64,000 nucleotides of DNA from Nocardioides luti (GTDB lineage Bacteria > Actinomycetota > Actinomycetes > Propionibacteriales > Nocardioidaceae): NCBI RefSeq assembly GCF_014212315.1, contig NZ_JACKXE010000001.1, forward strand, positions 2,728,001 through 2,792,000, written 5' to 3'. Numbering within the stretch: the first letter of the stretch is position 1; the number at the start of each line of letters is the position of its first letter. The notes below the pieces were generated by a model that saw nothing but the letters and a program-made list of their open reading frames with translations, was not told the DNA's origin and searched no databases. Of this stretch, positions 1 to 8,391 are shown piece by piece. The position numbers and the translations under genes are program-made.

Positions 1-1259
1 TTGATGTCCGGCTCGGAGTTGAAGGCCGCGGAGTTCTGCAGGCCGACGACGTTCATCGTGGCCCAGTCGGTGAGGCTGTTGCCGAAGGACGAGGGCCTGG
101 CCAGGCGGTTCTTCTCGGCGTCGCCGCCCTCCGACCCGGCCGGGCGGGTCGCCTCGACGTAGCCCGCCAGCGCGGCCCCGAAGCACGGGAAGCCCGCCCG
201 AATCGGCTGCAGCGTGATCGCCTCCGGCTGCCAGATCGGCACCAGCGGGGGCTGCTTGAGGCCGTCGGCGGCGCAGTTCACGACCAGCGCGTCGTCGGCG
301 ACAGCGACGGAGCCGTCGGCGAACTCCAGGCGCCCGCGGTGCGCGGTGACGATGTGCCCCCGGCGTACGACGTTCTCGACGGTCCGCAGCCTCTGCAGCT
401 CCCAGGTGCCGAGCGTCGGCGCCTTGGCCATGGTCGGCGTGACCGAGCGGTCGATCCGCAGCATGATCCCGGCGTCCTCGAGCCCGAGGAACACCTCGTC
501 GAGCGACGGCGCGCTCGCGCAGACGCCGAGCATGTCGGCCACCATCGCGAGATAGATCGCCGGGTCCGGCTGGATGACCGCGCGGTTCAGCATCCACGGG
601 TCGCGCGGCCGCACCCAGCAGATCGCGCCGGGGTCGACGTCGTGGCCGAGCAGCCAGACGATCGCGTCGGTCGCGGTCTTGCCGGAGCCGACCACGACGT
701 ACTCGCTCGGCGCGTCCTCGACCCGGGGCAGGTCGTTGACGGGGATGACGCGTACGCCGTCGGCGACCCCGAAGCGGGGCGGCGTCTCGGCCGGGATCTC
801 GGGCGCGAGGTAGCGCGCGTCGACCACGCGGCACCGCTCCGGCACCTCGAACCGCTCGCCCGTCGCCAGGTCCCGGAAGGTGCGGTCGCCGCTGTATTCG
901 CACCCGGCGAACAGCTCCACCCGCCCCGACCCGAGCATCCGGTCGGCGAGCACACCGTCGTAGTACGCCTGGATCGTCGGCTGGTCGGCCCGTTCGTGCA
1001 GCCCCGCCTCGGGCCCCTCGGTCTGGATCCGCCCGCCGCCGAGCAGGGTCGACGCGACGCCGTAGAACGTGGAGGACTGGTGAAGCCGGACGAACGGGTA
1101 CGCCTCGCGCCAGTGCCCACCCACCCCCGCCCGCCGGTCGACCAGCGCGACGCGCACGCCGTCGGCGTGGTCGATCAGCGCGTCCGTGAACGCCATCCCC
1201 GACGCGCCAGCGCCGACCACGAGGTAGTCGACGTCGACCAGCCGCTGCGCAGGAGTCAC
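1..1259 (-). CDS. FAD/NAD(P)-binding oxidoreductase (partial, C-terminus beyond window)
   Basis: Reading leftward from a GTG at 1259 gives an open frame of 419 codons that runs off the window edge, so the C-terminus is missing. A dinucleotide-binding GxGxxG motif (GAGASG, about residues 16-21) follows the short N-terminal strand, as in FAD enzymes. A second Rossmann motif (GSGKTA, near residue 190) fits an NAD(P)H site. This two-site layout is that of flavin-containing monooxygenase/pyridine-nucleotide oxidoreductase-type proteins. The substrate cannot be told. It is transcribed divergently from the propeller gene at 1349, with 89 bases between them. The GTG start is chosen because it lies just before the first beta strand; no strong ribosome site is evident. 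Confidence 0.75.
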   Translation of the reverse strand, partial: MTPAQRLVDVDYLVVGAGASGMAFTDALIDHADGVRVALVDRRAGVGGHWREAYPFVRLHQSSTFYGVASTLLGGGRIQTEGPEAGLHERADQPTIQAYYDGVLADRMLGSGRVELFAGCEYSGDRTFRDLATGERFEVPERCRVVDARYLAPEIPAETPPRFGVADGVRVIPVNDLPRVEDAPSEYVVVGSGKTATDAIVWLLGHDVDPGAICWVRPRDPWMLNRAVIQPDPAIYLAMVADMLGVCASAPSLDEVFLGLEDAGIMLRIDRSVTPTMAKAPTLGTWELQRLRTVENVVRRGHIVTAHRGRLEFADGSVAVADDALVVNCAADGLKQPPLVPIWQPEAITLQPIRAGFPCFGAALAGYVEATRPAGSEGGDAEKNRLARPSSFGNSLTDWATMNVVGLQNSAAFNSEPDI

Positions 1260-1348
1260 ACGAGCACCGTGCCACATCTCCGCCCCTGGGCGGGCACGAG
1301 TTGGGCGAACTCCCGGCGTACGTCACCGCGCCGACCTAGCCTGAGCGC

Positions 1349-2338
1349 GTGATCCTGGTGTCCGTACGCCGCCTCGTCCTCGCCGTCCTCGTCGCCGTGC
1401 TCGTGGGTGTGATCGGTGTGGGGGGCGCGGTGGGCTCGTGGACGACCGCGTCGGCGCTCTCGCCGGGCGGTGACCGGACCGAGCCGAAGGTGCTGCACCG
1501 GGTGGTCTGGGACCACTTGAAGCACGGCCGGAAGGGCATCCACCTGCGGTCGGCCCGGTTGGACGGAGGCGGACTGCGCCGCATCTACGACGTGGGGCAC
1601 GGCTTCATCACCGAGCTGACCCTGGACCGCGCTGGGCGTCGGGTGGCCTTCGCGCCGTGCTGTGGCGCGCGTCGGGCGGCGATCGTCGTCGTGCCGGTCC
1701 TCGGAGGCGAGCCGCTCGAGCCGCTCGCCCGGCATCCCCGGATCTTCGCCGCTGGCGGGATCGGGTGGTCCCCGGACGGCAAGCGGATCGCCTTCGAGGG
1801 TTACGTGGCCCACGGCGGCGATTCGATGACGTCGTTGTACACGATCCGGCCGGACGGGACCGGTCTCCGCCTGGTCCTGCGGAACTCGGTCTCGGACCAC
1901 TACACGATCAACAACGCGCTCGCCTGGACCCGCGACGGCATCCTCTACTCGGACGGCCACGACCTGCGTTCGGCTTGGGCTGGTTCCTCGCACGTCGTCC
2001 TGCGTCGGGTCGGTTCGGTGCGGATCTCGGGCGATGGACGGCGGCTCGTGACCGAGCGCTGGAGCCAGCACGGCCCGACCGTCTGGATGAGCCGGACCGA
2101 CGGGAGCGATGCCCGTCGGATCCTCCGCGTCCAGGCGCCGGCGCCGAATGCGACCATCTACTCCGACGTCACGCCCGGCTATGACGCGAGCGCGTTGCTG
2201 GCGGCACGCTTTCGCATCGCGGACGAGAGTGGCGGCCCCGGCCGGGACGACGTCGTCACCTGGGCGACCGACGAGCCCGCGGAGTCCAACACCGTCGTGG
2301 ACGTGGCGCGCGGCGCGTTCGCCGTGACCTGGAACTGA
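1349..2338 (+). CDS. Exported WD40-like/TolB-type beta-propeller protein
   Basis: A 329-residue protein starting at GTG. Residues about 5-30 form a hydrophobic signal segment (VLAVLVAVLVGVIGVGGAVG), so it is exported or membrane-anchored. The remainder shows PD40/TolB-type propeller blades, for instance a GIGWSPDGKRIAFEG stretch and a SLYTIRPDGTGLRLV stretch, where the SPDG turn is diagnostic. Such proteins usually serve as binding scaffolds in the envelope; no catalytic residue pattern is visible. Its stop codon (TGATCA, 2336-2341) is a palindrome that also supplies the stop of the convergent gene at 2339, so the two genes have no spacer. Specific function unknown. Confidence 0.7.
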   Translation: MILVSVRRLVLAVLVAVLVGVIGVGGAVGSWTTASALSPGGDRTEPKVLHRVVWDHLKHGRKGIHLRSARLDGGGLRRIYDVGHGFITELTLDRAGRRVAFAPCCGARRAAIVVVPVLGGEPLEPLARHPRIFAAGGIGWSPDGKRIAFEGYVAHGGDSMTSLYTIRPDGTGLRLVLRNSVSDHYTINNALAWTRDGILYSDGHDLRSAWAGSSHVVLRRVGSVRISGDGRRLVTERWSQHGPTVWMSRTDGSDARRILRVQAPAPNATIYSDVTPGYDASALLAARFRIADESGGPGRDDVVTWATDEPAESNTVVDVARGAFAVTWN

Positions 2339-2662
2339 TCAGTCGGTCGTGGAGGCCCGCTCGCGCTGCTCGCGCGCCTCGGTCAGCCGCTGCTGCGCGG
2401 CGGGAAGGAACTCCAGGCACGGCGCCTCGGCGTCCGGGTGCTTCTCGACGAGGTGGAAGATCCAGCGGTCCATCGCGGCCATGAAGCCGTTGTCCTCGCC
2501 GGGCCGGTAGGTGCCCCACTTGAGCGTGCCCTTGGCCAGGCACGTGGTGCAGCTGATCTTGTAGACGAACTGCTCGTCCTCGTCGAGGTCGATCCTCAGC
2601 TTCGCGAGCGGGCCGGCCTGGGCCGCGGCCTTGCGCTCGCGAGCGGCTCGGCTGGCCACCAT
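2339..2662 (-). CDS. Small CxxC/His-Cys putative metal-binding protein
   Basis: A 107-residue hypothetical protein. It has C38-T-T-C41, then H70, H75 and C82, a spacing that could build one zinc site (inference). The N-terminus is rich in Arg, Ala and Lys and the C-terminus (RLTEAREQRERAS) looks helical. No signal peptide or membrane segment. It converges tail-to-tail with the propeller gene at 1349-2338 without any gap. I do not recognise a named family; a small actinobacterial hypothetical is the safest description. Confidence 0.6.
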   Translation of the reverse strand: MVASRAARERKAAAQAGPLAKLRIDLDEDEQFVYKISCTTCLAKGTLKWGTYRPGEDNGFMAAMDRWIFHLVEKHPDAEAPCLEFLPAAQQRLTEAREQRERASTTD

Positions 2663-2748
2663 GGCGCGCCCCTCTCGTCGTAGGTGACGAGCCTAGGGCC
2701 GCTCGGTGATGTCGGTGGCGGCGGCTACGGTCGGGACGTGAGCCGACG

Positions 2749-3033
2749 ATGAGCAAGATGGACGACATGCGCGCGATGCGGGAGGCCAACTTCGCCGCGG
2801 CGCCCCCGCGGACGGCCCGGGCCACCCCGCCGGCCGACGAGGTGCCGGTCGCGCCGCCCACCCGCAAGGCCGCGCCCGCGAAGAAGGCGCCCGCGAAGAA
2901 GGCGAGCAAGCCCCCGGCCGCGATGACGAGCGCGACCCCGGACGAGGGGCGCCGCTGCGGCCACCGCGCGATCAGCGGGCGGAGCTGCACCCGGGAGCAC
3001 GGGCACGAGGAGAAGAGCCACCGCTACGGCTGA
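2749..3033 (+). CDS. Small basic Pro/Ala/Lys-rich protein with Cys/His C-terminus
   Basis: A 94-residue protein with two parts. Residues about 20-60 are a disordered tail with histone-H1-like PAKKAPAKKASK repeats. The last 27 residues are rich in Cys and His (RRCGHRAISGRSCTREHGH), which could bind a metal. Basic tails of this kind often contact nucleic acid, but nothing here proves it. The gene is followed at 3069-3107 by a strong nested hairpin terminator. The start ATG at 2749 has a nearby in-frame ATG at 2758 as alternative. Not a family I can name. Confidence 0.55.
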   Translation: MSKMDDMRAMREANFAAAPPRTARATPPADEVPVAPPTRKAAPAKKAPAKKASKPPAAMTSATPDEGRRCGHRAISGRSCTREHGHEEKSHRYG

Positions 3034-3068
3034 GCCGCAGCCGAGCGCGACCAACAGGACGAGCGACA

Positions 3069-3107
3069 AAGGAGGATCCCCGGCACCAGGTGCCGACGAT
3101 CCTCCTT
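3069..3107. terminator. Nested hairpin, bidirectional terminator
   Basis: A perfect 10-bp outer stem (AAGGAGGATC at 3069-3078 with GATCCTCCTT at 3098-3107) encloses a second stem (CGGCAC at 3081-3086 with GTGCCG at 3090-3095). It lies between convergent genes ending at 3033 (+) and 3113 (-), so it probably ends both transcripts. Confidence 0.75.
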
Positions 3108-3112
3108 CGTCG

Positions 3113-4024
3113 TCACGGCCGCCGAGGCCCCACCCGGGACGCCGACGTCGGGTGACGTTCGAGGGCCGTGGCGACCAGGTGTGCGAGCGCCCGGGACGGG
3201 TCCTGCGCCCGGGTATGCAGGCGCATGGTGGCGAGAGGCGCGTCGGCCAGAGGGACGAAGGCGATACCGGGCCGTGGGAACATCTCGATCGCGGACTCGG
3301 CCACCACGGTGCCACCGAGGCCGGTCGCTGCCATCTCCACCGCCTCCTCGAGGTTCGTCGCGTCCGCCAGGACTCGCGGCTGACCTGGCACGAGTGCCTC
3401 GATCGTCGCGAACCACTGGGGGTTCCGCGGACCGTTCGGACCGCAGATCAGGGTGATGCCGGCCAGGTCGGACATCATCGCCCGGGGCCTCCGGGTCAGC
3501 GGGTGGTCCTCGCGCACGGCCAGCACGAGTCGTTCGGTCCACAGGTCGTACGTCGCGATGCCGTCTCGCGGTGTGGCGGGGCGCAGCCCCGCGACGAAGG
3601 CGCAGTCCAGCTCGCCCCGGAGCAGGTGCTGGTCGGGCGAGGTGAAGGGGAGCTGACGCAGCTTCCAGTCCACGCCCGGCTTCGTGGCCCGGGCCGCCTC
3701 GACGACGGCACGCAGCAGGGTGCTCGAGGCGAGCATCCCGATGCGCACGGCGGCGCCGGTCTCGGGCCCTGCGGCCCAGGCCACCACCTCGTCCATGCTC
3801 TCGACGGCGCGGCGCGCGAGCGGGGACAGTGCGGTCGCCGCGTTGGTGCACGCCACGCTGCGCGACGTCCGGACGAAGAGGGTGACGCCCAGCCTGCGCT
3901 CGAGCGAGGCGATCTGCTCGCTGACCGTCGACGGACTCAGGTGCAGCCGCTCGGCGGCGCGCGTGAAGCTCAGCTCGTCGACCACGGCGAGGAAGCACCG
4001 CAGGTGCTGTGTGGTCAGGTCCAC
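3113..4024 (-). CDS. LysR-family transcriptional regulator
   Basis: An N-terminal winged helix-turn-helix of LysR type is clear (LRCFLAVVDELSFTRAAERL followed by LSPSTVSEQIASLERRLG), with the usual LysR substrate-binding domain behind it. It is about 303 residues, normal for the family. The frame extends upstream to 4057, but I choose the GTG at 4024 because it places the start just before the first helix and leaves the palindrome at 4056-4084 outside the gene. The gene is divergent from the Tat-exported hydrolase at 4177, the classic arrangement in which a LysR protein controls its neighbour and itself. The inducer is unknown. Confidence 0.85.
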   Translation of the reverse strand: MDLTTQHLRCFLAVVDELSFTRAAERLHLSPSTVSEQIASLERRLGVTLFVRTSRSVACTNAATALSPLARRAVESMDEVVAWAAGPETGAAVRIGMLASSTLLRAVVEAARATKPGVDWKLRQLPFTSPDQHLLRGELDCAFVAGLRPATPRDGIATYDLWTERLVLAVREDHPLTRRPRAMMSDLAGITLICGPNGPRNPQWFATIEALVPGQPRVLADATNLEEAVEMAATGLGGTVVAESAIEMFPRPGIAFVPLADAPLATMRLHTRAQDPSRALAHLVATALERHPTSASRVGPRRP

Positions 4025-4055
4025 CGCCGACGCCTCCGGTCCTCGCTGGCCCCGC

Positions 4056-4084
4056 ACGATCGTTCGGTCGGACCGAATGGTCGT
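4056..4084. promoter_or_regulatory. LysR-type operator palindrome
   Basis: A 29-bp imperfect palindrome centred on 4070 (ACGATCGTTCGGTC / GACCGAATGGTCGT, 12 of 14 positions symmetric). Its core TCGGTCGGACCGA fits the T-N11-A LysR box. It lies in the divergent spacer between the LysR gene and the MBL-fold gene, so it is the likely binding site for that regulator. Confidence 0.6.
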
Positions 4085-4176
4085 GCGCTGTTTCCCGCTG
4101 GTCCTGGTCGCGTGGCGACCTCATGGTGGTGCCAACCGCCTCGCTGTCGCGGGGCCCTCATCCTAGGAGAACCACC

Positions 4177-5265
4177 ATGTGCGGAGCCCACGTCCACGAG
4201 GCTGCGGAGCCGACCCCCACGGGGGCCGGACCCCGGCTCGCTCCCACGCGCCGGACGGCCCTGCTGGGCGCCCTCGGCATCGGAGGAGGGATCGTGGCCT
4301 CGTCCGCGCTCGCCGGCGTGTCCGCGTCCGCGGCACCGGCGTACGCCGTGAAGACCGGCGCCGCCGACGCCACGGGTGACCGGGTCGTGATGCTCGGGGT
4401 CAACGGCGGACCCAAGATCAACGCCGGGCAGGCGAAGCCGGCCCTGGCGCTGGTGGTCAACGGCAGGACGTACCTGGTCGACTGCGGCTACGACACCCCG
4501 AACCAGCTGGTGAAGTCCGGACTCGGCTTCACCACGGTCGACCAGGTGTTCATCACGCACCATCACCTCGACCACACGTCCGGACTCCCCGGGCTGATGC
4601 TGCACGGCTGGACCGACCCGAAGCCGCTCCCCAGCAAGATTGGGGTCTGGGGGCCGCCGTCGACCACGCGCATGCTCGAGGGGATCGACGCGGCGTTCGG
4701 CCGGGACATCCGGCTCTTCGAGAAGGGTGGGGGCTTCGGCACGCGCCCTGTCGTCAAGGGCCACGACGTCCGCCTGGCCGAGCACCGCACCATCACCAAG
4801 GTCATGGAGGACGAGAACGTCGTCGTCCACGCCACCCGTGTCTCACACGGTCCGGAGGTGCGCAACGCCTACGCCTATCGGTTCACGATCAAGAGCTCGG
4901 GCAAGCGGGTGGTGTTCTCCGGTGACACCGCCGCGCCGGACGCCAACCTGATCGCCCTGGCCCACCAGTGCGACCTCCTCGTCCACGAGGCGCAGGACAA
5001 CGACCTGATCCCGGTCCTGCTGCAGTTCGTGGCGGCCGACCAGCGCGACGCGCTGCGCGAGCACCTGCTGGTCTCGCACTCGAACGTGATCGACCTGCCC
5101 GGTGTGGCCCAGGCGGCGGGGGCGAAGAGCCTCGCGTTCTGCCACTACACGCCGCTTCCCCAGCCGGCCAGCGTCTTCCTCGGCAAGGCTCAGCAGGCGG
5201 CCAGCCAGATCGGCTACACCGGCTCCATCGTGGCGCCGGTTGACCTGGACGTCATCACCCTGTGA
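4177..5265 (+). CDS. Tat-exported MBL-fold metallo-hydrolase
   Basis: The start ATG at 4177 has a good ribosome site (AGGAG at 4165-4169); the frame is open further upstream but that part crosses the operator. The 362-residue product has a twin-arginine signal (TRRTALLGALGIGGG, then an Ala-rich stretch ending near APAYA). The metal-binding motif H128-x-H130-x-D132-H133 of the metallo-beta-lactamase fold follows, then a later conserved FSGDT strand (Asp ligand) and HSN. The overall order resembles RNase Z/arylsulfatase-like members, but Tat export argues for an extracytoplasmic small-ester or similar substrate. Convergent with the GH1 gene, separated by a perfect palindromic terminator. Probably regulated by the divergent LysR protein. 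Confidence 0.85.
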   Translation: MCGAHVHEAAEPTPTGAGPRLAPTRRTALLGALGIGGGIVASSALAGVSASAAPAYAVKTGAADATGDRVVMLGVNGGPKINAGQAKPALALVVNGRTYLVDCGYDTPNQLVKSGLGFTTVDQVFITHHHLDHTSGLPGLMLHGWTDPKPLPSKIGVWGPPSTTRMLEGIDAAFGRDIRLFEKGGGFGTRPVVKGHDVRLAEHRTITKVMEDENVVVHATRVSHGPEVRNAYAYRFTIKSSGKRVVFSGDTAAPDANLIALAHQCDLLVHEAQDNDLIPVLLQFVAADQRDALREHLLVSHSNVIDLPGVAQAAGAKSLAFCHYTPLPQPASVFLGKAQQAASQIGYTGSIVAPVDLDVITL

Positions 5266-5270
5266 ACGCA

Positions 5271-5300
5271 CCGGCCCGGCGTCGTACGACGCCGGGCCGG
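5271..5300. terminator. Perfect 30-bp palindrome, bidirectional terminator
   Basis: CCGGCCCGGCGTCGT at 5271-5285 is exactly mirrored at 5286-5300. It sits between convergent stops at 5265 (+) and 5319 (-). It lacks a T-tract, as is common in actinobacterial terminators. Confidence 0.7.
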
Positions 5301-5318
5301 GGCAGCGGGCGAGGGGGA

Positions 5319-6569
5319 TCACGCGCCGGTGACCTGCGCCTTCACGAACGCGGCGTACACGCCGGCGCTCGGCTTCGGGGTCCGCACGAACGTCTCGCGG
5401 TCGACCTCGTGCAGCCCGAGCTGGTGGCCGTAGCCGAAGACCCACTCGAAGTTGTCCATCAGCGTCCAGTGCAGGTAGCCCAGCACCGGCACCCCGGCCT
5501 CCATCACGTCGAGCAGCCCGTCCAGCGACGGCTCGATGAACGCCGCGCGCTCGGTGTCGTCGGCGGTCGACATGCCGTGCTCGGTCACCAGGACCGGGAC
5601 CCCGGTCGCCTCGTGGGCGTAGCGGACCGCCCCGCCCAGCGACAGCGGCTCGATCGCGCTGCCCATCTGGTTGACCGGCACGCCCTCGGCGGGCGGCACG
5701 GCCCCGTTGCCGTCGTACGGCACCCGCTCGTAGTTCTGCACCCCGATGAAGTCGTCGTCGCGGGCGAGCTCGAGCCAGCGCTCGTAGACCTCCGCGCGCT
5801 TGCGGTCCCGCACGGAGGCGTCGTCGCCGACGACCACGTCGTCGATGACCGCGAGCGAGAGCCCGACGGGCAGGTCGGCGCGCCGGGCCTTGATGGCGGC
5901 GCGCGCGGCGACGTGCCCGGCCTCCATGCCGTCGGCGATCGCGTCCATCTCCTCGGGGACCATCACGTTGCCGAGGCGGTACGCCGCCACGCCGGTCGCC
6001 GCGGTGGCCGCCTCGAGCGTGGCGCGCTCGAGCCCGCGGACGAACTCCGGCAGCTCCAGCCAGCTCAGCAGGCGGGCGAGGTTCGGCTCGTTCATCGTGA
6101 CCGCGACGGCGATCCTGTCGCCGAAGGCCTCCATCACCTTGTCGCAGAAGCGAGCGAACAGCGCCGGCGCTTCCGGGTCCAGCCAGCCGCTGCGCATCGC
6201 GAACCAGTGCGGCGCGGTGAAGTGCTGGAACGTCACGACGGGCGCCATCCCGCGGGCGCGGCACTCGCGCACGATCGCGCCGTAGTGGTCCAGCGCCTCC
6301 TGCGACCACGCGCCCTCGCTCGGCTCGACGCGGGCCCACTCGACGGAGAAGCGGTACGCCGTCAGGCCCAGGCCCGCGGCCAGCGCGACGTCCTCGCGCC
6401 ACAGCTCGTAACCGTTGCAGGCCTGCCCCGACGGCTCGGAGAACACGGTGGGGGTGACCAGCTCGGCGAACCAGGTGTCGCTGTTGCTGTTGTTCCCCTC
6501 GTTCTGATGGCCGGCGGAGGCCACGCCCCAGAGGAAGTCGGACGGGAAGCGGCGGTCGGCAGCGGTCAT
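5319..6569 (-). CDS. Glycoside hydrolase family 1 (beta-glucosidase-type)
   Basis: A 416-residue GH1 enzyme, close to the usual 420-470. The start of the fold (FPSDFLWGVASAGHQNEG) is typical. The acid/base Glu is in TMNEPN (E161) and the nucleophile Glu in VTEHG (E330), where most family members have TENG. Such enzymes hydrolyse beta-glucosides or beta-galactosides in a retaining mechanism. There is no signal peptide, so it acts in the cytoplasm, and no sugar transporter or LacI regulator lies beside it. The frame is open to 6596; the ATG at 6569 (MTAADRRFPSD) is preferred because it starts just before the conserved fold. The His for Asn change next to the nucleophile is a mild oddity. Confidence 0.88.
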   Translation of the reverse strand: MTAADRRFPSDFLWGVASAGHQNEGNNSNSDTWFAELVTPTVFSEPSGQACNGYELWREDVALAAGLGLTAYRFSVEWARVEPSEGAWSQEALDHYGAIVRECRARGMAPVVTFQHFTAPHWFAMRSGWLDPEAPALFARFCDKVMEAFGDRIAVAVTMNEPNLARLLSWLELPEFVRGLERATLEAATAATGVAAYRLGNVMVPEEMDAIADGMEAGHVAARAAIKARRADLPVGLSLAVIDDVVVGDDASVRDRKRAEVYERWLELARDDDFIGVQNYERVPYDGNGAVPPAEGVPVNQMGSAIEPLSLGGAVRYAHEATGVPVLVTEHGMSTADDTERAAFIEPSLDGLLDVMEAGVPVLGYLHWTLMDNFEWVFGYGHQLGLHEVDRETFVRTPKPSAGVYAAFVKAQVTGA

Positions 6570-6648
6570 GGCTCCATCGAAGGTGACGGGCGCCACGTCG
6601 GGAAGCAGACGTTGGCGATACCTCGCATCACGCCGCCGGGGGAGCGAG

Positions 6649-7677
6649 TCAGGCGTCGGCGACCAGTGGGGCGACCTCGGTGCCGAGCAGCTCGATGCCG
6701 CGGAGCAGGTCGCTGTGCGCGAGCCGCGGGTTCGTCATCTGCAGCGAGAGCCGGTCGACGCCGCCGAGCTGGTCGGACACCCGGCGGATCTTGTCGGCGA
6801 CCGTCTGCGGGTCGCCGAGGAAGAACGCACCGTTCGGCCCCGACGTGGCGTCGAACTGCTGCCGCGTCGGCTGCGGGAAGCCGCGCTCGCGGGAGACCTT
6901 CGTGAACATCTCGTGCCAGCCGGGGTAGATCGTGTCCGCGGCCGCCTGCGTGCTCTCGCCGACGAAGCCGAAGACGTGCAGCCCGACCTGCAGCCGCTCC
7001 GGGGCGTGGCCGGCCTGGGCGCCGGCGCGGCGGTACAGGTCGACGAGCGGTGCGAACTGCCGCGGCTCGCCCCCGATGATCGCGATCATCAGCGGCAGGC
7101 CGAGGAAGCCGGCGCGGGCGAACGACTCCGGCGTCCCGCCGACGCCGACCCAGATCGGCAGCGGGTCCTGGACGGGGCGGGGGTAGATGCTCTGCCGCAC
7201 GAGCGGCGGCCGGTGCCGGCCCGACCAGGTGACCTCGACGTTGTCGCGGATCTGGAGCAGCAGCTCGAGCTTCTCGCTGAAGAGCGTGTCGTAGTCCGCG
7301 AGGTCCAGCCCGAAGAGCGGGAAGGCCTCGGTGAACGAGCCGCGGCCGACGACCAGGTCGATCCGGCCCTTCGAGATCAGGTCCAGCGTCGCGAACTGCT
7401 GGAAGAGCCGGACCGGGTCGACCGCGCTCAGCACGGCGACGGCGCTGCCGAGCCGGATGCGGGTCGTACGCGCGGCGGCGGCCGCGAGGATCACCGGCGG
7501 CGCGGAGTCGTAGTACTCGCTGCGGTGGTGCTCGCCGATCCCGAAGGAATAGAGCCCGCTGCGGTCCGCGAGCTCGATCTCCTCCAGGAGGTGCTCCATC
7601 CGCTCGGCCGGCCCGACCACGTGTCCCGTGGTCGGGTCGGTCACGGTCGAGACGAAGCTGTCGACACCGATGCGCAT
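6649..7677 (-). CDS. LLM-class flavin-dependent oxidoreductase
   Basis: A 342-residue luciferase-like monooxygenase. Family marks visible are the N-terminal strand (MRIGVDSFV), the GIGEHHRSEYYDSAPP region typical of the FMN-using subgroup, RIRLGSAVAVLS, and the ISKGRIDLVVGRGSF turn. These enzymes use reduced FMN or F420 with oxygen or as a hydride donor on small organic substrates; the substrate here is unknown. It stands alone between the GH1 gene and a Lys-rich gene, all on the minus strand. No membrane segment or signal. Confidence 0.85.
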   Translation of the reverse strand: MRIGVDSFVSTVTDPTTGHVVGPAERMEHLLEEIELADRSGLYSFGIGEHHRSEYYDSAPPVILAAAAARTTRIRLGSAVAVLSAVDPVRLFQQFATLDLISKGRIDLVVGRGSFTEAFPLFGLDLADYDTLFSEKLELLLQIRDNVEVTWSGRHRPPLVRQSIYPRPVQDPLPIWVGVGGTPESFARAGFLGLPLMIAIIGGEPRQFAPLVDLYRRAGAQAGHAPERLQVGLHVFGFVGESTQAAADTIYPGWHEMFTKVSRERGFPQPTRQQFDATSGPNGAFFLGDPQTVADKIRRVSDQLGGVDRLSLQMTNPRLAHSDLLRGIELLGTEVAPLVADA

Positions 7678-7735
7678 GTCAAAGATTCAACCACCTGGGT
7701 GGGTGGCGGAGGGATGGCGGACCGCCGCGCGGCGG

Positions 7736-8383
7736 TCAGCCGTCCTTGCGCTCCTGCTTCTTCGCCTCGGCGAGCTGCTCGAGGCGGTCCGCGTCGGCCC
7801 GGGCCTCGGCCGCGGCGGCCTTCGTCTCGCGGGCCTGCTCGAGCTCGGACTTGGCGTCCTTCTGCGCGGCCGTCTTCTTGGCGACGGCCTTCGAGGTGGT
7901 CGCCTTCTTGCGCTGGGTGGCGGCGGCCTTCTTCGTGGCAGCCGTCTTGTCGGCCGCGGCCTTCTTGGTGGCGGCGGCCTTCTTCGCGCGGGCGGTGGCC
8001 TCCTGCTTGCGTCGGGCCTCGGTGACGTCGGCCTCCTCGAGACCCTTCGCGGCCTTGGTCTGCGCGGCGGCGCGCTTGCGCTCGGCCTCCTGGCGACCGG
8101 CGGCAGCGGTCTTCGCCGCCTGCTCACGGCGTACGGCGGCCTCCTCCTCGAGCCGCGCGGCCCGGGCGAGCTTGGCGGAGCGGTCGAGGCGCTCGGCGCC
8201 GCGCGTGGCGATGCCGGGGTTGCCGAGCAGGGAGCCGGCCAGCGAGTCGACGGTCCCCATCGCGCGGTCGAGCGTGGCGCGGGCGGCCGAGTCCTGCGGC
8301 AGGCGGCGCGCGACGTTGGCGTCGACGACGGCCAGCGGCAGGCGGGCGATCTCGTAGGGCAGGGCGATCAGGGTGCGGATCAT
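7736..8383 (-). CDS. Ala/Lys-rich coiled-coil protein with histone-H1-like tail
   Basis: A 215-residue protein. Residues 1-60 form an ordered-looking segment (MIRTLIALPYEIARLPLAVV and a SLAGSLLGNPG loop). The rest is a continuous charged helix: Arg/Glu/Ala coiled coil, then Lys/Ala blocks such as TKKAAADKTAATKKAAA that look like histone H1 tails, then an acidic coil. It begins only 8 bases after the CsbD-like gene and is surely cotranscribed with it. Possible roles are stress-related structural or nucleoid binding, but I infer this only from composition. Databases may mislabel such proteins as IF2-like because of the repeat region. Confidence 0.65.
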   Translation of the reverse strand: MIRTLIALPYEIARLPLAVVDANVARRLPQDSAARATLDRAMGTVDSLAGSLLGNPGIATRGAERLDRSAKLARAARLEEEAAVRREQAAKTAAAGRQEAERKRAAAQTKAAKGLEEADVTEARRKQEATARAKKAAATKKAAADKTAATKKAAATQRKKATTSKAVAKKTAAQKDAKSELEQARETKAAAAEARADADRLEQLAEAKKQERKDG

Positions 8384-8391
8384 GGTGGTCC

